The translations under genes were made by a program, and so were the position numbers. 64,000 bases of DNA from Lepidodermella squamata. Its lineage: Eukaryota > Gastrotricha. The stretch covers positions 124,001 through 188,000 of the forward strand of contig JBLDXI010000057.1 in NCBI GenBank assembly GCA_047495785.1, written 5' to 3'. This document shows positions 54,022 to 64,000 of this stretch, piece after piece. How positions within the stretch are numbered: position 1 is the first letter of the stretch; each line of letters begins with the position of its first letter. The notes under the pieces were generated by a model. It had not been told where the DNA came from, made no database searches, and saw only the letters and a program-made list of their open reading frames with translations.

Positions 54022-54955
54022 CGCGCACTTGTCCCTGATTGAAAACTAGAGCGGCAGCAATTTCACTCCGCGCTCATCAACCCAGTCAGTCCCACAGGGC
54101 AAAGCGAGTAGATCTTTCCGCACTTACTTATAAGTCTATTCGCACTGCATGTGAATAAATTCGATAACAACACTTTCTATACATTGCGAGCGAAGAAGTT
54201 TTAGGGCGGTACCGGTTTCGAATCGCCAAAATTTATTTCTAACACATATTGTTATGATACCTCACTTCGCAATACGAAACGGTTTAAGATATAAACAGCA
54301 AACCGTTCAATGAATAAACAATTTAGTATAGTTTCGCTTACTTCCCTAGCTTCTTGCTCACAATTCGGAGCTTCAGTATAAACAGTAAACAATAAAACAG
54401 TATTTTTTCCGATGGGCAGAAATCGAATTACTGATACGCTTTACTTGTAGTCGTACTGTAGGTGTGAAGTCGTACTGTATAGCTTATAAGATAAACCGTA
54501 TTTGCCCAGGAAAAATACGACTTCCGAGACCAAAAAACATAATTATCCTGCTACTTTGCTCATTCAATTCAGATAGTAGTAAGGGTCATAGATAGTATGA
54601 TTAGGGCGCAAATTTTTTTTCGGTGCAAGTTCGAGGGTTTAATTCTTCAAAAAATGCAGGGTAAGCGGGTAATAAAGAAAGAGGAAATCAATCACTGCCA
54701 TTTTCATGTTTTATTGCTCTTCATGCTGCGCTTTCCTTGACTTATGCCGAGAGTTTCATTTCCGCGATTGCTTTATCGCTTATAATTGACCGGAGTAATG
54801 AGTATTCGGACGCGGCTAAAACAATTAATTGTAAAACCAAGGTATAATATTTATTCCAATTACTATGACTCAACATTATAGGAAAATGACTCGTCAAAAT
54901 GTTAAGTAATCGTTTATTCCTCTGAGTTCTCACAACGTTGGGCGTAAGACCTAAG
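54022..54955. other. Intergenic, no gene recognised
   Basis: AT-rich region upstream of the receptor and downstream of the flippase gene. Small open frames only. Confidence 0.5.
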
Positions 54956-57900
54956 TTACATGCGGGTCATGTATATTGGTGGGATACTGCCGCGTTTGTG
55001 TCCAGTCAATAAATCCCCAAAGCCCTCCGTATGAGAGTATCCAAAACCCGTTCCCGAGTCTCGGAATGAATCGCCGCTCAGACGAGGTCGAGTTCGCCGG
55101 CGCATGGATGTCGTCGATCGCACACTTCCCGAAATCGGTAGAGATACAGTATCTCGAATTGGCGCAGGGTGCATTTCTACGCTCTGCTGAGTCGTCAATT
55201 TTGGTGCCGCTTCCTGCTGTTCCGCTTCCTTTCGCTTCTTGCCACCTCCCAGCAGCAGCCGGAATACTTTGACTATGAAAATATCTCTTTCGCCATTTTC
55301 TTTCTCTCTGACTGCGTCTGTCAGCGTTGGCATAATGCAGCGAACAGCGTAGGACAATGCGATGCCAGGTAGAATCGCCATCGTAATCGCGCTCAAGGAA
55401 GCAAGCCACGTTGGGCCAAAATTCAGAGCAGCATATTGGGCGCCTTCGTAATCGTACTGAGCTCCGAATAGCCAGTAAACAACTGGGCCGAAAGCAAAAA
55501 CGCTGATCCAATAGATCAGAAGGGAACCCCATAATGTGATATGGCTCCAAATTGTCCAGTAGGCTGTTTCCTGGGCACAGCGAATCGTAACCAATGACAG
55601 TGTGGTGAATCCTAAGGTGAATGAAAAAGTTCGAAGATCAGCCAACTCAACTGAAGCTGCGGCCCAACGGGATCCACTTGACGGAATATTGTACGCCGAT
55701 GTCCCATAATGAACAAAGAAAACACAGGCAGCTGAGTACAGACTGTCGATGAAAGTCAATGTTAACGAGCGAATGTTGAGCATCGAATTAGACAGGCCGA
55801 CTTCATACAGCAGGGGGAAAGAGAGCAAACCAGTCGAGCTGACATCCTGGTCGCTAGCACCGAGAATAATGCATGGCAAAGCCGTGTAGATTGTATTGAA
55901 TAGACCAACAAATAGAGGGTCAAATGCAGTCTAGAAGTCACATGAGCGGTTATAAAACGTAAAGATATAATAATACTATTTACTTGAGCAGTACCGCCGC
56001 AAAAAAACGCGAAGAAGAAATGCCCCAGTGTGAATGTAAGGTTCTTGTAGAGAAAATAAAGCACAAATGTCGCCATTCGAGCATAGCTCCAGCGGCCGTG
56101 GACAAGGAGTAATTTGGCAAGAAACCGAAACTGGGCGATAGCATAGTCACTAGATAGTACAGCTTGAAGCCCTTCTCGTCCAGCTATTCCAACACCGATA
56201 TTCGCAGCTGTTCGAAGGGAAAATTCATGTAAGTAGGCACTGAGGCAATAAATTTACCTCGAATCATGGGCACATCGTTTGCTCCGTCTCCAATAGCGCA
56301 AGTTCTCGCATGCAGCTGGCGACGAAATAGCTCAACCACTCTCGCCTTAGATAACGGGGTCATCCGGCAGCAAATTACGGTAGAACACCGCCCGGCAACC
56401 TTAACGAATAGATCAGTCAGATTACTTCCACCGACCTCGTTGCCCTCTTCATCGTCTTCTGTGTCTGAAAATACGTCGCTTCCAGTTGCATTCGTTGGAA
56501 TAGTCCCCGAGCTGGTTGGGCTTTCTGTGGCTTTCTTCTTATTCAAGTGAGGCAAGATGGAATCCTAAATAAAGTAGAAAATGTGCAAAAGCTTCAATTA
56601 ATAATGCAAATTTTACCAATGCCCCGCCGGTTATTGATAGCCCGAAAACTGGACCCTCGCCATTTTGAGCCTCGCTTTCGCGTGGTTTCTTATCAGTCGA
56701 GAAGAAGCCGTCGAATGTTTCCGCCATGTTCGTGCGAAAACGCTGTAAAGCACTCATGTCACGTCTTGCTACACTGGGGCGAGGTGGAGCTTTGTACGGC
56801 TTGCCTTCCATTTCCTGGTACAACCGTGCCAACATACCTGGAACGCGGTGTTTCGCAGCGTCATCGTCGTTTATCACGGTTAAATTTGTGTCTGCAGCCA
56901 GCAAATTGCAAGAATACCCAATATTGATAGCCGTCTCTTGCTTGTCTCCAGTTAGAACCCACATCCTAATACCAGCATTAAGAAGCTGCTTAATAGCCAG
57001 CGGAACCCCGTCTTGCAGCTTATCCTCGATGGCCGTCGCGCCGATTAGAGTAAAATCACGCTCTATTTCGTTGTAGACCTCTCGAACCTTTTCGTCTCGT
57101 TCACCAATCGCAGACTCGGCTTCTTCGCATCTAGCCTTCCACTGAGCAAACTCATGCTCCTTCAAGATGCGCATTCCAAATACCAAAGTACGAAGTCCCT
57201 TCTCTGCGAAGTCTCTCAAGTGACCGGTGGTTCTTTCGATCATTTCCTCTTGGTTCGGGGCTGCGAACGGAAACAAAGACGAATCGGCACCTTTGCAATA
57301 CAAAATTATGACCGATTCGTCATCAGGGTCACGAATGATCACGGACATCCGTTTTCGCACGTTATCAAAATCGAGAAGATGCAACAGCTGAAACTTGATG
57401 ATGCGAGACGATCTGTTGGTATTTGGAACAGGCTCTGCTATTGTTAAAGATTCAGCATCACGTTCCTGAAGTACGTAGCCGAATGACCTTGCCCCTGATA
57501 TTAAAGCGTTCTCGTCAGGCGACTGAGCTTGGTATATGAATGTTGTAGAGCCATCTGTTGAGTCTGGCCTCGGTACACGACTTGGTACAACCGTGCTGCA
57601 TAGTGCCATAAGTCTAAAATAGTGCTGCAGCATTCTCCCGTGAGTTGAAAGCGAGCCTAAATTAATTAGCCGATTAACTACATGTTTCTATATCGAAGTT
57701 TGAAAATATGTTACCTTGTTGCAAAATTGCTTCGACCAAACGACTGTCGTAAAATACAAAAGATGGATCTGCGTCGGGGGTGAGGGTCGAAATCAAGTCG
57801 AGACGCGGGAAAGTTGCGCCCTCTTCATATGGGTCGACATCAGTACCAGTGGCCTCGTCCAAAACATCACCGTATTTCACGCCGTAAATCGAACATTTAT

Positions 57901-59546
57901 TGAGGGTCATTACATTTTGCGTCAATGTGCCAGTTTTGTCGGAAAAGACGTACTGAATCTGGCCGAGTTCCTCGCTCAGGCTGGTATTTCTCACATCAGC
58001 AGCTGTATCAGTCTCCTCGTACCACATGTCCTTGTCCCACATTATGAAGAAACTTTGAGCCAGACGAACGATTTCAACACTAACGTAAAGTGATACCGGC
58101 ACGAATGTATTGAAAAGGATGAAATAGCTCAAAAATTGCATGATCGCACGCACTATGAAAGCTCCGGCTATGTTGCTAGGCATGAATGACTCCCAAGGCT
58201 GGTAAATTTGAAACCGCATTCCAGTATCACGTTCCCAGGCCAGGCTGTAGAGTGTGCAAATGAAACAGCACACTAACATTGATATGAAAATTCCGATGAC
58301 AGCGCGGTTCAGGAATACGTCGACAGAAGTTGTTTTGAACCGCTTCGCACCTGAGTTTTTCATCAACTTCGTATCCTTGCCGGTGAAAATGACCAAGCCG
58401 TAGACCCACTCTGTTGCTCGCAAGGTGCAACCTCTTAGAAGGATGTTGTCGTTAGTTAGCGCCTTTTTCGAATACATGCTAGCATCGGGCGCTTTGGAAA
58501 CAGGCCCATTCCAAAGGACCCCTTCAAATTTCGATAAATTATTGTTTGGAGGTTCGCAGTGTACTTCGCATCGATAGCCAGAAATTTGCTCGCGGATTAA
58601 TTGCGAGTTACTAGCAATGCTGGCCGGAAGTACGTCCGTAGCTTGCCGAACTTTCAAATTCGTTTCCCTTAAATATTAAATAGCTGTGAAATTAATAATA
58701 TGATAACTGAGCTCGCTTGGTTTTACCCGTCCAATTCAGCAGTCTCAATTAGGCAAAATCCACTTGGCTCACTAGTTAGTAATACTACCATGTCCGCCTG
58801 ATGAGTCATATAAACTGTCAAGATCTCAAGAGGGAGAGGTTAATCATCGCTTACCGTTACAGCTTCGTCTTTTTTCAGCAGTACTATATCACCGACTAGG
58901 ACATTGTGCCAGGCTTTGACAACTTCCTGACCATGTCTGAGCAACGTGACTTTTCGATTGTTGATTTTTTTATCACTGGTGTGTCTCCTCTGGGAATTAA
59001 AAAGAGACATTACATCCACCCAGTCATCGTTAAATTATTATGTTACCAAGTCATCGACTCCATCTTTTATAGCAGTTACCGCCAATACGAAAAGAAGCGG
59101 CAGCAGTGTTGTGACCGGGTTGAGTGATGTGATTTGTGGAATAAACTGTTTAATTAAGGGAAAAATTCATTATAAAATCGGAGCATTTGTTGGGAAAACA
59201 GGGTTACCTGTAGGCCTAGAAGTAGAAGAAAATACAAATTCGCAAACCGATGAAATTGCTCAAACAGATTGAGTGGCAGGAATGTGTAGAAAGTATATTT
59301 GGAAGTTTTAATTCTGTTATTCTGAGCGTTCAAAAATAATGCGTAAACGAAAATATTTCCGTGAATTATTAAAAAATTACAGCATATTTTTTGGCGAAAT
59401 TAGCCTCGGGATCGTTTGATGCCACTATTCTCAGCGTCTCTGCCTCTGGCTCTAAATTTTATATTAAAAATAAATAAATCGCGCTGGTGCAAAAATGTCA
59501 ATTTCATACGTTTTCGCTTGAAGAAATTTCGGAACCAAGCCGCCAT
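54956..59546 (-). CDS. P4-type ATPase, phospholipid flippase (ATP8B-like)
   Basis: Eleven exons: 59546-59510, 59451-59381, 59321-59208, 59145-59047, 58989-58855, 58797-58727, 58667-57715, 57656-56617, 56564-56258, 56207-55984 and 55930-54956; frame kept throughout; 1341 residues. It begins [21 protein letters not shown] like all P4 ATPases. Further signatures are the actuator DGETNLK, phosphorylation site DKTGTLT, nucleotide-domain YCKGAD, LTGDK, the hinge DGANDV, and PVSL in M4. It should move aminophospholipids to the cytosolic leaflet and normally needs a CDC50 partner, not present here. An acidic insert ([10 protein letters not shown]) before the P-domain end and a 100-residue Arg/Ser-rich C-terminal tail, possibly autoinhibitory, make it longer than most family members. 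Confidence 0.95.
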
Positions 59547-60274
59547 GGTGAATTTCTTATCTAAATTAAGTTCGCTTGTTTCTTTGCATCTAACCGAGGT
59601 ATAGCTGTGAGAACGAGACATTTGAATCACAGCAATTTTTATCACTGGCTCCGTTAATATTTTAGCATAATTGCCTTGCTAAGCAATATTGTCCGGGCGT
59701 TACGCTAAGAAAAGCAGGGAAATGGGCGGCAATAAATCGTAACATTCCTCGAGTGCGTGTTTGTGGGTAAATATACCTTGAGATGGATATTGCAGGTATG
59801 TAGCAAAAAACGCAAGCGAAGTCACGCTACACGGCACACGGCTAATAACTGTGAGATGAATTATTCCGGCTGTATGTGGGGCAATGTCACTCGCTAGTGC
59901 CGATTTACAATACTACACATCCTACAACCAAGTGCGCGAGAGCCGCCTTATCTTCGACATCCCGCTGCCGCAGCGATAACCGGTCTCATATTAGTGCCGT
60001 AATATTGAAACAAGTCGCCCACGCACATCTGCTGGCACATTTCTTATCGCTGACCAACTGCGGTGAGCTGTCAGCCACTAGGCGTTTAATCAGAGTGCTT
60101 ACTCTTGAAATTGCACTGAATCAGCGTCGTGTTCTCAATGGCGGTCACCTTAAAGTGGCAAATCATGTTTTATCAGGTCACACCTCGCATGATTCAAAAC
60201 TTGAAAAATTTTATTCATTGCAAGCGAACTAGTAACAGACAACTAGAAAGTCCGAAAAATTGAGCAGCATTGTT
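59547..60274. other. Intergenic between cyclophilin and flippase
   Basis: Both neighbours are on the minus strand; this is the flippase upstream region. An open frame at 59876-60232 plus is not supported by any feature. Confidence 0.45.
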
Positions 60275-61823
60275 TCATAACTCGGTACCGTTCAGCTCCT
60301 GTAATAATAAAAAGTGGTTTTTATTTCAATGAACGGCATTCAAGAAGCATTTACCTTACTTGAGTCTTGCTGGGTGAAGTATTGCCGCCTTCAACTGGCA
60401 AGACGCCGCTGGCAGTGATAACTGGTGGCTGGACGGGGCGATCGTTCGAGTCAGTCGCAAGGTTATTCATGCGATTGTATACTTCGAAGCCTTCCAGCAA
60501 ACGGCCGTATACGACGTGCTAAGATTTTCGTAAAGAAAATATTTAAAATTCGATATTTAAATATTAAACTTTTTAAAAATTGTAGGTAATCTTGAAAATG
60601 AATTTTCGCATACAGAAAAATAAGCTATCAGAGTTTTGTGCTGTTTTTGTAGTGAAGATTTAATTTTCTATCAAAAAATAATCAATTTCCTATTTTATAT
60701 CAATTTTCATTATTTCTAAATGTTGGCCAAGATTTTTTTATTTTATTTTAATTTATTTCCAGTTCTCACTTTGCCGTCGAGCCATGGCGTCGGTTCAGCA
60801 GTGATCGAAAATTGGCAACCGTTCGTATTAGGGCCGTGATTGACAGTAGACAACAGGTAGCCTATGGATATTTATTTGAATTTCTTCAAATTTGAGTCGG
60901 ATTTCGTTTGTTAATTACCTTGGCTGTGTTGTAACGTGAAGGCTTCGTCGTCGAAGTAGCGCGTGCCATAAATCGTAATGAATCCGTAGCCATCGCCCGA
61001 AATTATATCACCGCCCTGAACAAAATGTAAAAAAAAATATCGAATGATTCACAAGCTGGGAATATAAAATATTGCACGCAAACAACCAACTTGAATTTAC
61101 ATTAAAAACTTAGCTCCATACATTTTAAAATCGGATGATTATTCACAAATTTGATTTGGAGAATTTCAGCGAAATTTATTTGAATTTTTTAAATTAATCG
61201 GGAAATTCCAGAAAATTCGGAAAAGGCAGATTTTGGTGAATTAACTGTTATTTCAAATTTGGTGCCGCTTCCAGTCAACTTTGGCGCCACAATAGGCAAT
61301 TCGGTTCGGCTGGAAATTAGGAAAAAAAAACAAATTTATTTAAAATTGTAACAATGTCTCTATTTCTAACAAATCCAGTCTATTTTCCCAAAGTGTGTTC
61401 GCAAATTCCAATTTGTTAAAAGCAACGTATTCGCCTCGCAATTTGTCAGCCCGATTATTATACCTGGCAGATAAAATTCTTGATGATTCGATGGAAAATC
61501 GAGTTGACGTAGGTGAGTTTTCTGCCAGAGTAAGAATCGCGTTTCTTGCCCTCGGCCATCGTCTTGAAGTTCAGCACAGTCTTGGGCGCCACCTCGCCGA
61601 ACAGGCCGATGACCAGCCGGCCGATCGCCTCATTTCCAACTGAAATGTCGAAATATACTTTGTCCGTAATTTTCGCCTTCATCGGATCCTAAATTGTGGC
61701 GGAGAAAATGAATAAAATTGTAGAAATCGAGCTAAGATTGAATAAAATAAAGCGCACCCTTTCTGGTGGGACATCGGCGATAACGGCGGTTGCAAAAATG
61801 GCGAGAAGAATTAACCGCGACAT
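60275..61823 (-). CDS. Secretory-pathway cyclophilin (peptidyl-prolyl isomerase)
   Basis: Exons 61823-61758, 61688-61464, 61015-60919, 60861-60770 and 60518-60360, with either read-through to a stop at 60351 (215 residues, ending KTQVR) or splicing to a last exon 60298-60275 (ending ELNGTEL). Signal peptide [16 protein letters not shown]. Active-site residues are present: FHRIIKNF (catalytic Arg), CQGGD, GCQFSIT (Gln, Phe kept; usual Ser and Phe replaced), and PWLDGK-HVVYG (Trp, His). It should assist folding in the ER or outside the cell. The alternative end resembles a weak xTEL/KDEL-type ER-retention signal. Intron 2 is 448 bp. Confidence 0.88.
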
Positions 61824-62615
61824 ATCTGTGTAATAATTTTCCTCTAAATGTTCAGTGCAGAGTCGAAAAATGAAAAATTGTGCTATGCGACGTGCTGTCA
61901 AGTGGCAACAGTCTGGCACGTGAGTGCGTCAATAGGTCAACGGCGTAACAACGAGGCATTACGTGCGCTAACATGGCGCAGATCCGACTATGTTTACTCA
62001 GTAGCAGGGGCGGTTACTCAATGCTGTCAAGTGAGAAAATTCTAGAACATGGAATTTTATTCAGCGAAAAAATCGTTTCTATTACTGGTAATATTTCACG
62101 GTTCATAGAGCAGCTACAGAAATTGATTGGCCGGAAATGGGTTTGAAAAATGTAGCGATTTTTTTTATAAAAAACAAGAAATTTAATATGTCATTAGATT
62201 TCATGAATTTTCATATATTTTCTCATTGAAGAAATATTAAAAATATTAGGATGAACCGCTATATATTTTTTTCTACGCGCCACAAGCTGTGATTTTATTT
62301 AAGCATGCTGTCAAATAAATCCCAAATTATTCATGTCAAATATGTGTTGAGAAATAAAAGAAATGTTAATGAAGTTATTTCAATAATTCTCAGCGACATC
62401 ACGCTCAAGGCTGGAACTCGACCGGCTTTGTGCGCTGATTTGTAGGAAATATTTCAAAAAGACATGATCAGAAAGAGTGTCATTTTTAGAGAGGTCATTT
62501 TTATTGAAAAAAATAACAATAAAAGTAATTTTATCATTCTCAAATAAGTATAAAAATATTGAATAATTGGCTTTACGCTGTTTCAAGGTTGATTCATTTA
62601 CATCCGCCGGAAGAA
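61824..62615. other. Intergenic, no gene recognised
   Basis: AT-rich. AATAAAAGAAATG near 62354 on the plus strand is not linked to a gene. Nothing else was seen. Confidence 0.45.
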
Positions 62616-63577
62616 TCAGTGGCCGTAATACTTCCACGCCATCATAGTCTCCTTGTTTTGATACGTCTCTTTGAAGAGCGCCTCTTCATCCTCGGCATGA
62701 TCGTCGCTGGCGTAAAGCCGCGACAAAACAAACAACGGAAGTGTTATTGTCGCAGTGAGGCACAAAGCAAACGACAACCAATTGACCGCATACGCCGTCA
62801 TCCAAATGCGCCGGCTTGTCACCAGGTGCATTTCCGGCTGGTATATGTGCTTAGGAATGACGGTCGAGTATGTCGCTAGAGCCGGCATCGACAGCCGGTT
62901 ACTCGCGGCGCGACTCGCCCGCCTCTTCAACAGTGACCGGGTCGGGGCGAGTGAGACGGGCGGCATCGCAACGTCATCGCCGCCGCAATCATCGTCTTGG
63001 CCATTTTCATGACACAGCGCTGAGCCGTTGTTGTTATTAGCGTTATTCTGCGGCGTTATTTGATCTACTACAACCGCCTCGAGAGTTTGGTCATTTTTCG
63101 GAAAATTAACCGACTGTTTTCGACGACGCCACGGCAGCAACGACCACAGCCACGAGGCCAAATTAGGTATGCCCCACGGTGGTGAAATGAACTCGCCCGG
63201 GTCGATCAATGCTAGGCAAATTGTGGTGGATAAAAGAGTTGCTCCAGACGAACACAAAATAATAGTTAAATAGATGGTGAGCAAGCAGTTGGCAGAATTG
63301 TTAGGCAAATTTTCAGCGATCATCGATTGGAAAATTGCGATGGCTAAAATTGTCGTGACACTCTGCACTGGGCGGTCGATGTAGTGCACAGGTATGAGAT
63401 AGGTGAACAGGGTGATGAGCGCGAGCAGGAAAGTCGGGATGATGACGGTGACGACGTAGAACATGGGCCGGCGCTTCATAACCAGCCAGAAGTGCACGCG
63501 GCTGAAGACCGTCGACTGGCCGCTGCGAAAACGCGTCGCCATGCCGCCGACTCGTTCGTGCAGCAACTCCCACACCT
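62616..63577 (-). CDS. Cys-loop ligand-gated ion channel subunit, partial (C-terminal exon)
   Basis: A single exon, 63577-62616, entered in phase 1 after a TTCTCAG acceptor; 320 residues. It encodes the C-loop region (EVWELL...), M1, M2, M3, a long cytoplasmic loop and M4, ending AWKYYGH. The exon start, its phase, and the M1-M3 sequence match the receptor at 52296 (both have VHYxDRPVQSVTT and LPNNSANCLLTIYLT). The M3-M4 loop is different and rich in Asn, Asp and Arg. The upstream exons with the ligand domain must lie beyond the window; nothing resembling them occurs in 63578-64000. Confidence 0.9.
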
Positions 63578-64000
63578 CTGAGAACGAAAACGAATAAATA
63601 AATTCGATCAATAAACAGTTCGAATTGGAAAAAATCAGAAAAATTCCTCCTAAAATTCAATTCTTTTGATGCAAATTCATAAAAAGACGTAGGTAAAATA
63701 TGATGTTTTCCAATTTTTTTGTAGGAAGTTTCACATGTAATATGACCGATTTTGCAGAAAATTCAGCGAAAGCTTCACGCCATGCGGGTTTCGCATTTTT
63801 CTTCAACAAGTGCCATTACTCATTTAACAATTTTTTCAAAAAATGCCCTAGCTAATTAATCAAATTGAAAAATGTTTAATCGATTTTAACCATCCGAGCA
63901 AGCAACTTTTCCGTAAGTTTCCCCGAAAAAAACGAATTGCTTAATTATTCGGTATTTACGGTAACTAGTAGCTTAGTTATCGTCATCATTAATGTAGAAA
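63578..64000. other. Intron of the partial receptor gene, or upstream sequence
   Basis: AT-rich with no coding segment recognised. Because the receptor exon begins with a splice acceptor in phase 1, this is best read as intron running off the window. Confidence 0.6.

Noticed and set aside
59876-60232. 118-codon plus-strand open frame upstream of the flippase
   Set aside because: No domain, signal or splice evidence; likely chance.

Overview
This is a gene-dense piece of a eukaryotic (animal) genome. Genes are split by many short introns, mostly 45-60 bp, usually ending in TTTCAG, TTTAG or ACAG. Codons are standard and the intergenic DNA is AT-rich. The families fit a compact protostome genome, most likely a nematode or a relative: nematode-style Cys-loop receptors, a HNK-1/chondroitin-type sulfotransferase, many small secreted cysteine-rich proteins, and an operon-like gene array. 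I could not identify the species. Gene models were built by hand from open frames, GT-AG sites and family knowledge, and reading phase was checked across every junction.

Layout. (1) 1-6238, minus strand: six four-transmembrane (4TM) genes in a row, with only 52-123 bp between each stop and the next ATG. Four begin with a PPxY motif. (2) 6.9-15.1 kb: two orphan proteins, a glutaredoxin-thioredoxin reductase fusion (TGR) ending in Ser-Cys-Cys-Gly, and a cytosolic sulfotransferase. (3) 15.6-27.2 kb: a serine protease homologue lacking catalytic residues, then seven secreted proteins. Six are built from a C-x5-C-x5-C-x4-C module; the seventh is a mucin-like relative that has lost the module. This region also holds a rearranged fossil copy and a tRNA-derived SINE. 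(4) 27.5-38.8 kb: a class C (GABA-B-like) receptor, an intronless P450, a Golgi sulfotransferase, and two fucosyltransferase-like type II proteins with GDRI and GVQIR motifs. (5) 39.4-47.0 kb: a second secretome cluster: a duplicated Cys-rich pair with conserved promoters, a third protein with similar Cys spacing, a pair of five-exon proteins of about 93 residues, plus a 4TM orphan, a small orphan and a MITE with 26-bp inverted ends. (6) 48.1-64.0 kb: a 1156-residue coiled-coil orphan, two related Cys-loop receptor subunits (one cut by the window end), a P4-ATPase flippase and a secretory cyclophilin.

How it fits together. Much of the window encodes membrane or secreted products. The two secretome clusters grew by local duplication: copies keep their promoters and 3' flanks while the number of modules changes. 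The 4TM array looks like one transcription unit. The TGR would supply both the glutathione and thioredoxin reducing systems from one polypeptide without selenocysteine, and a SECIS-like hairpin lies in its 3' region.
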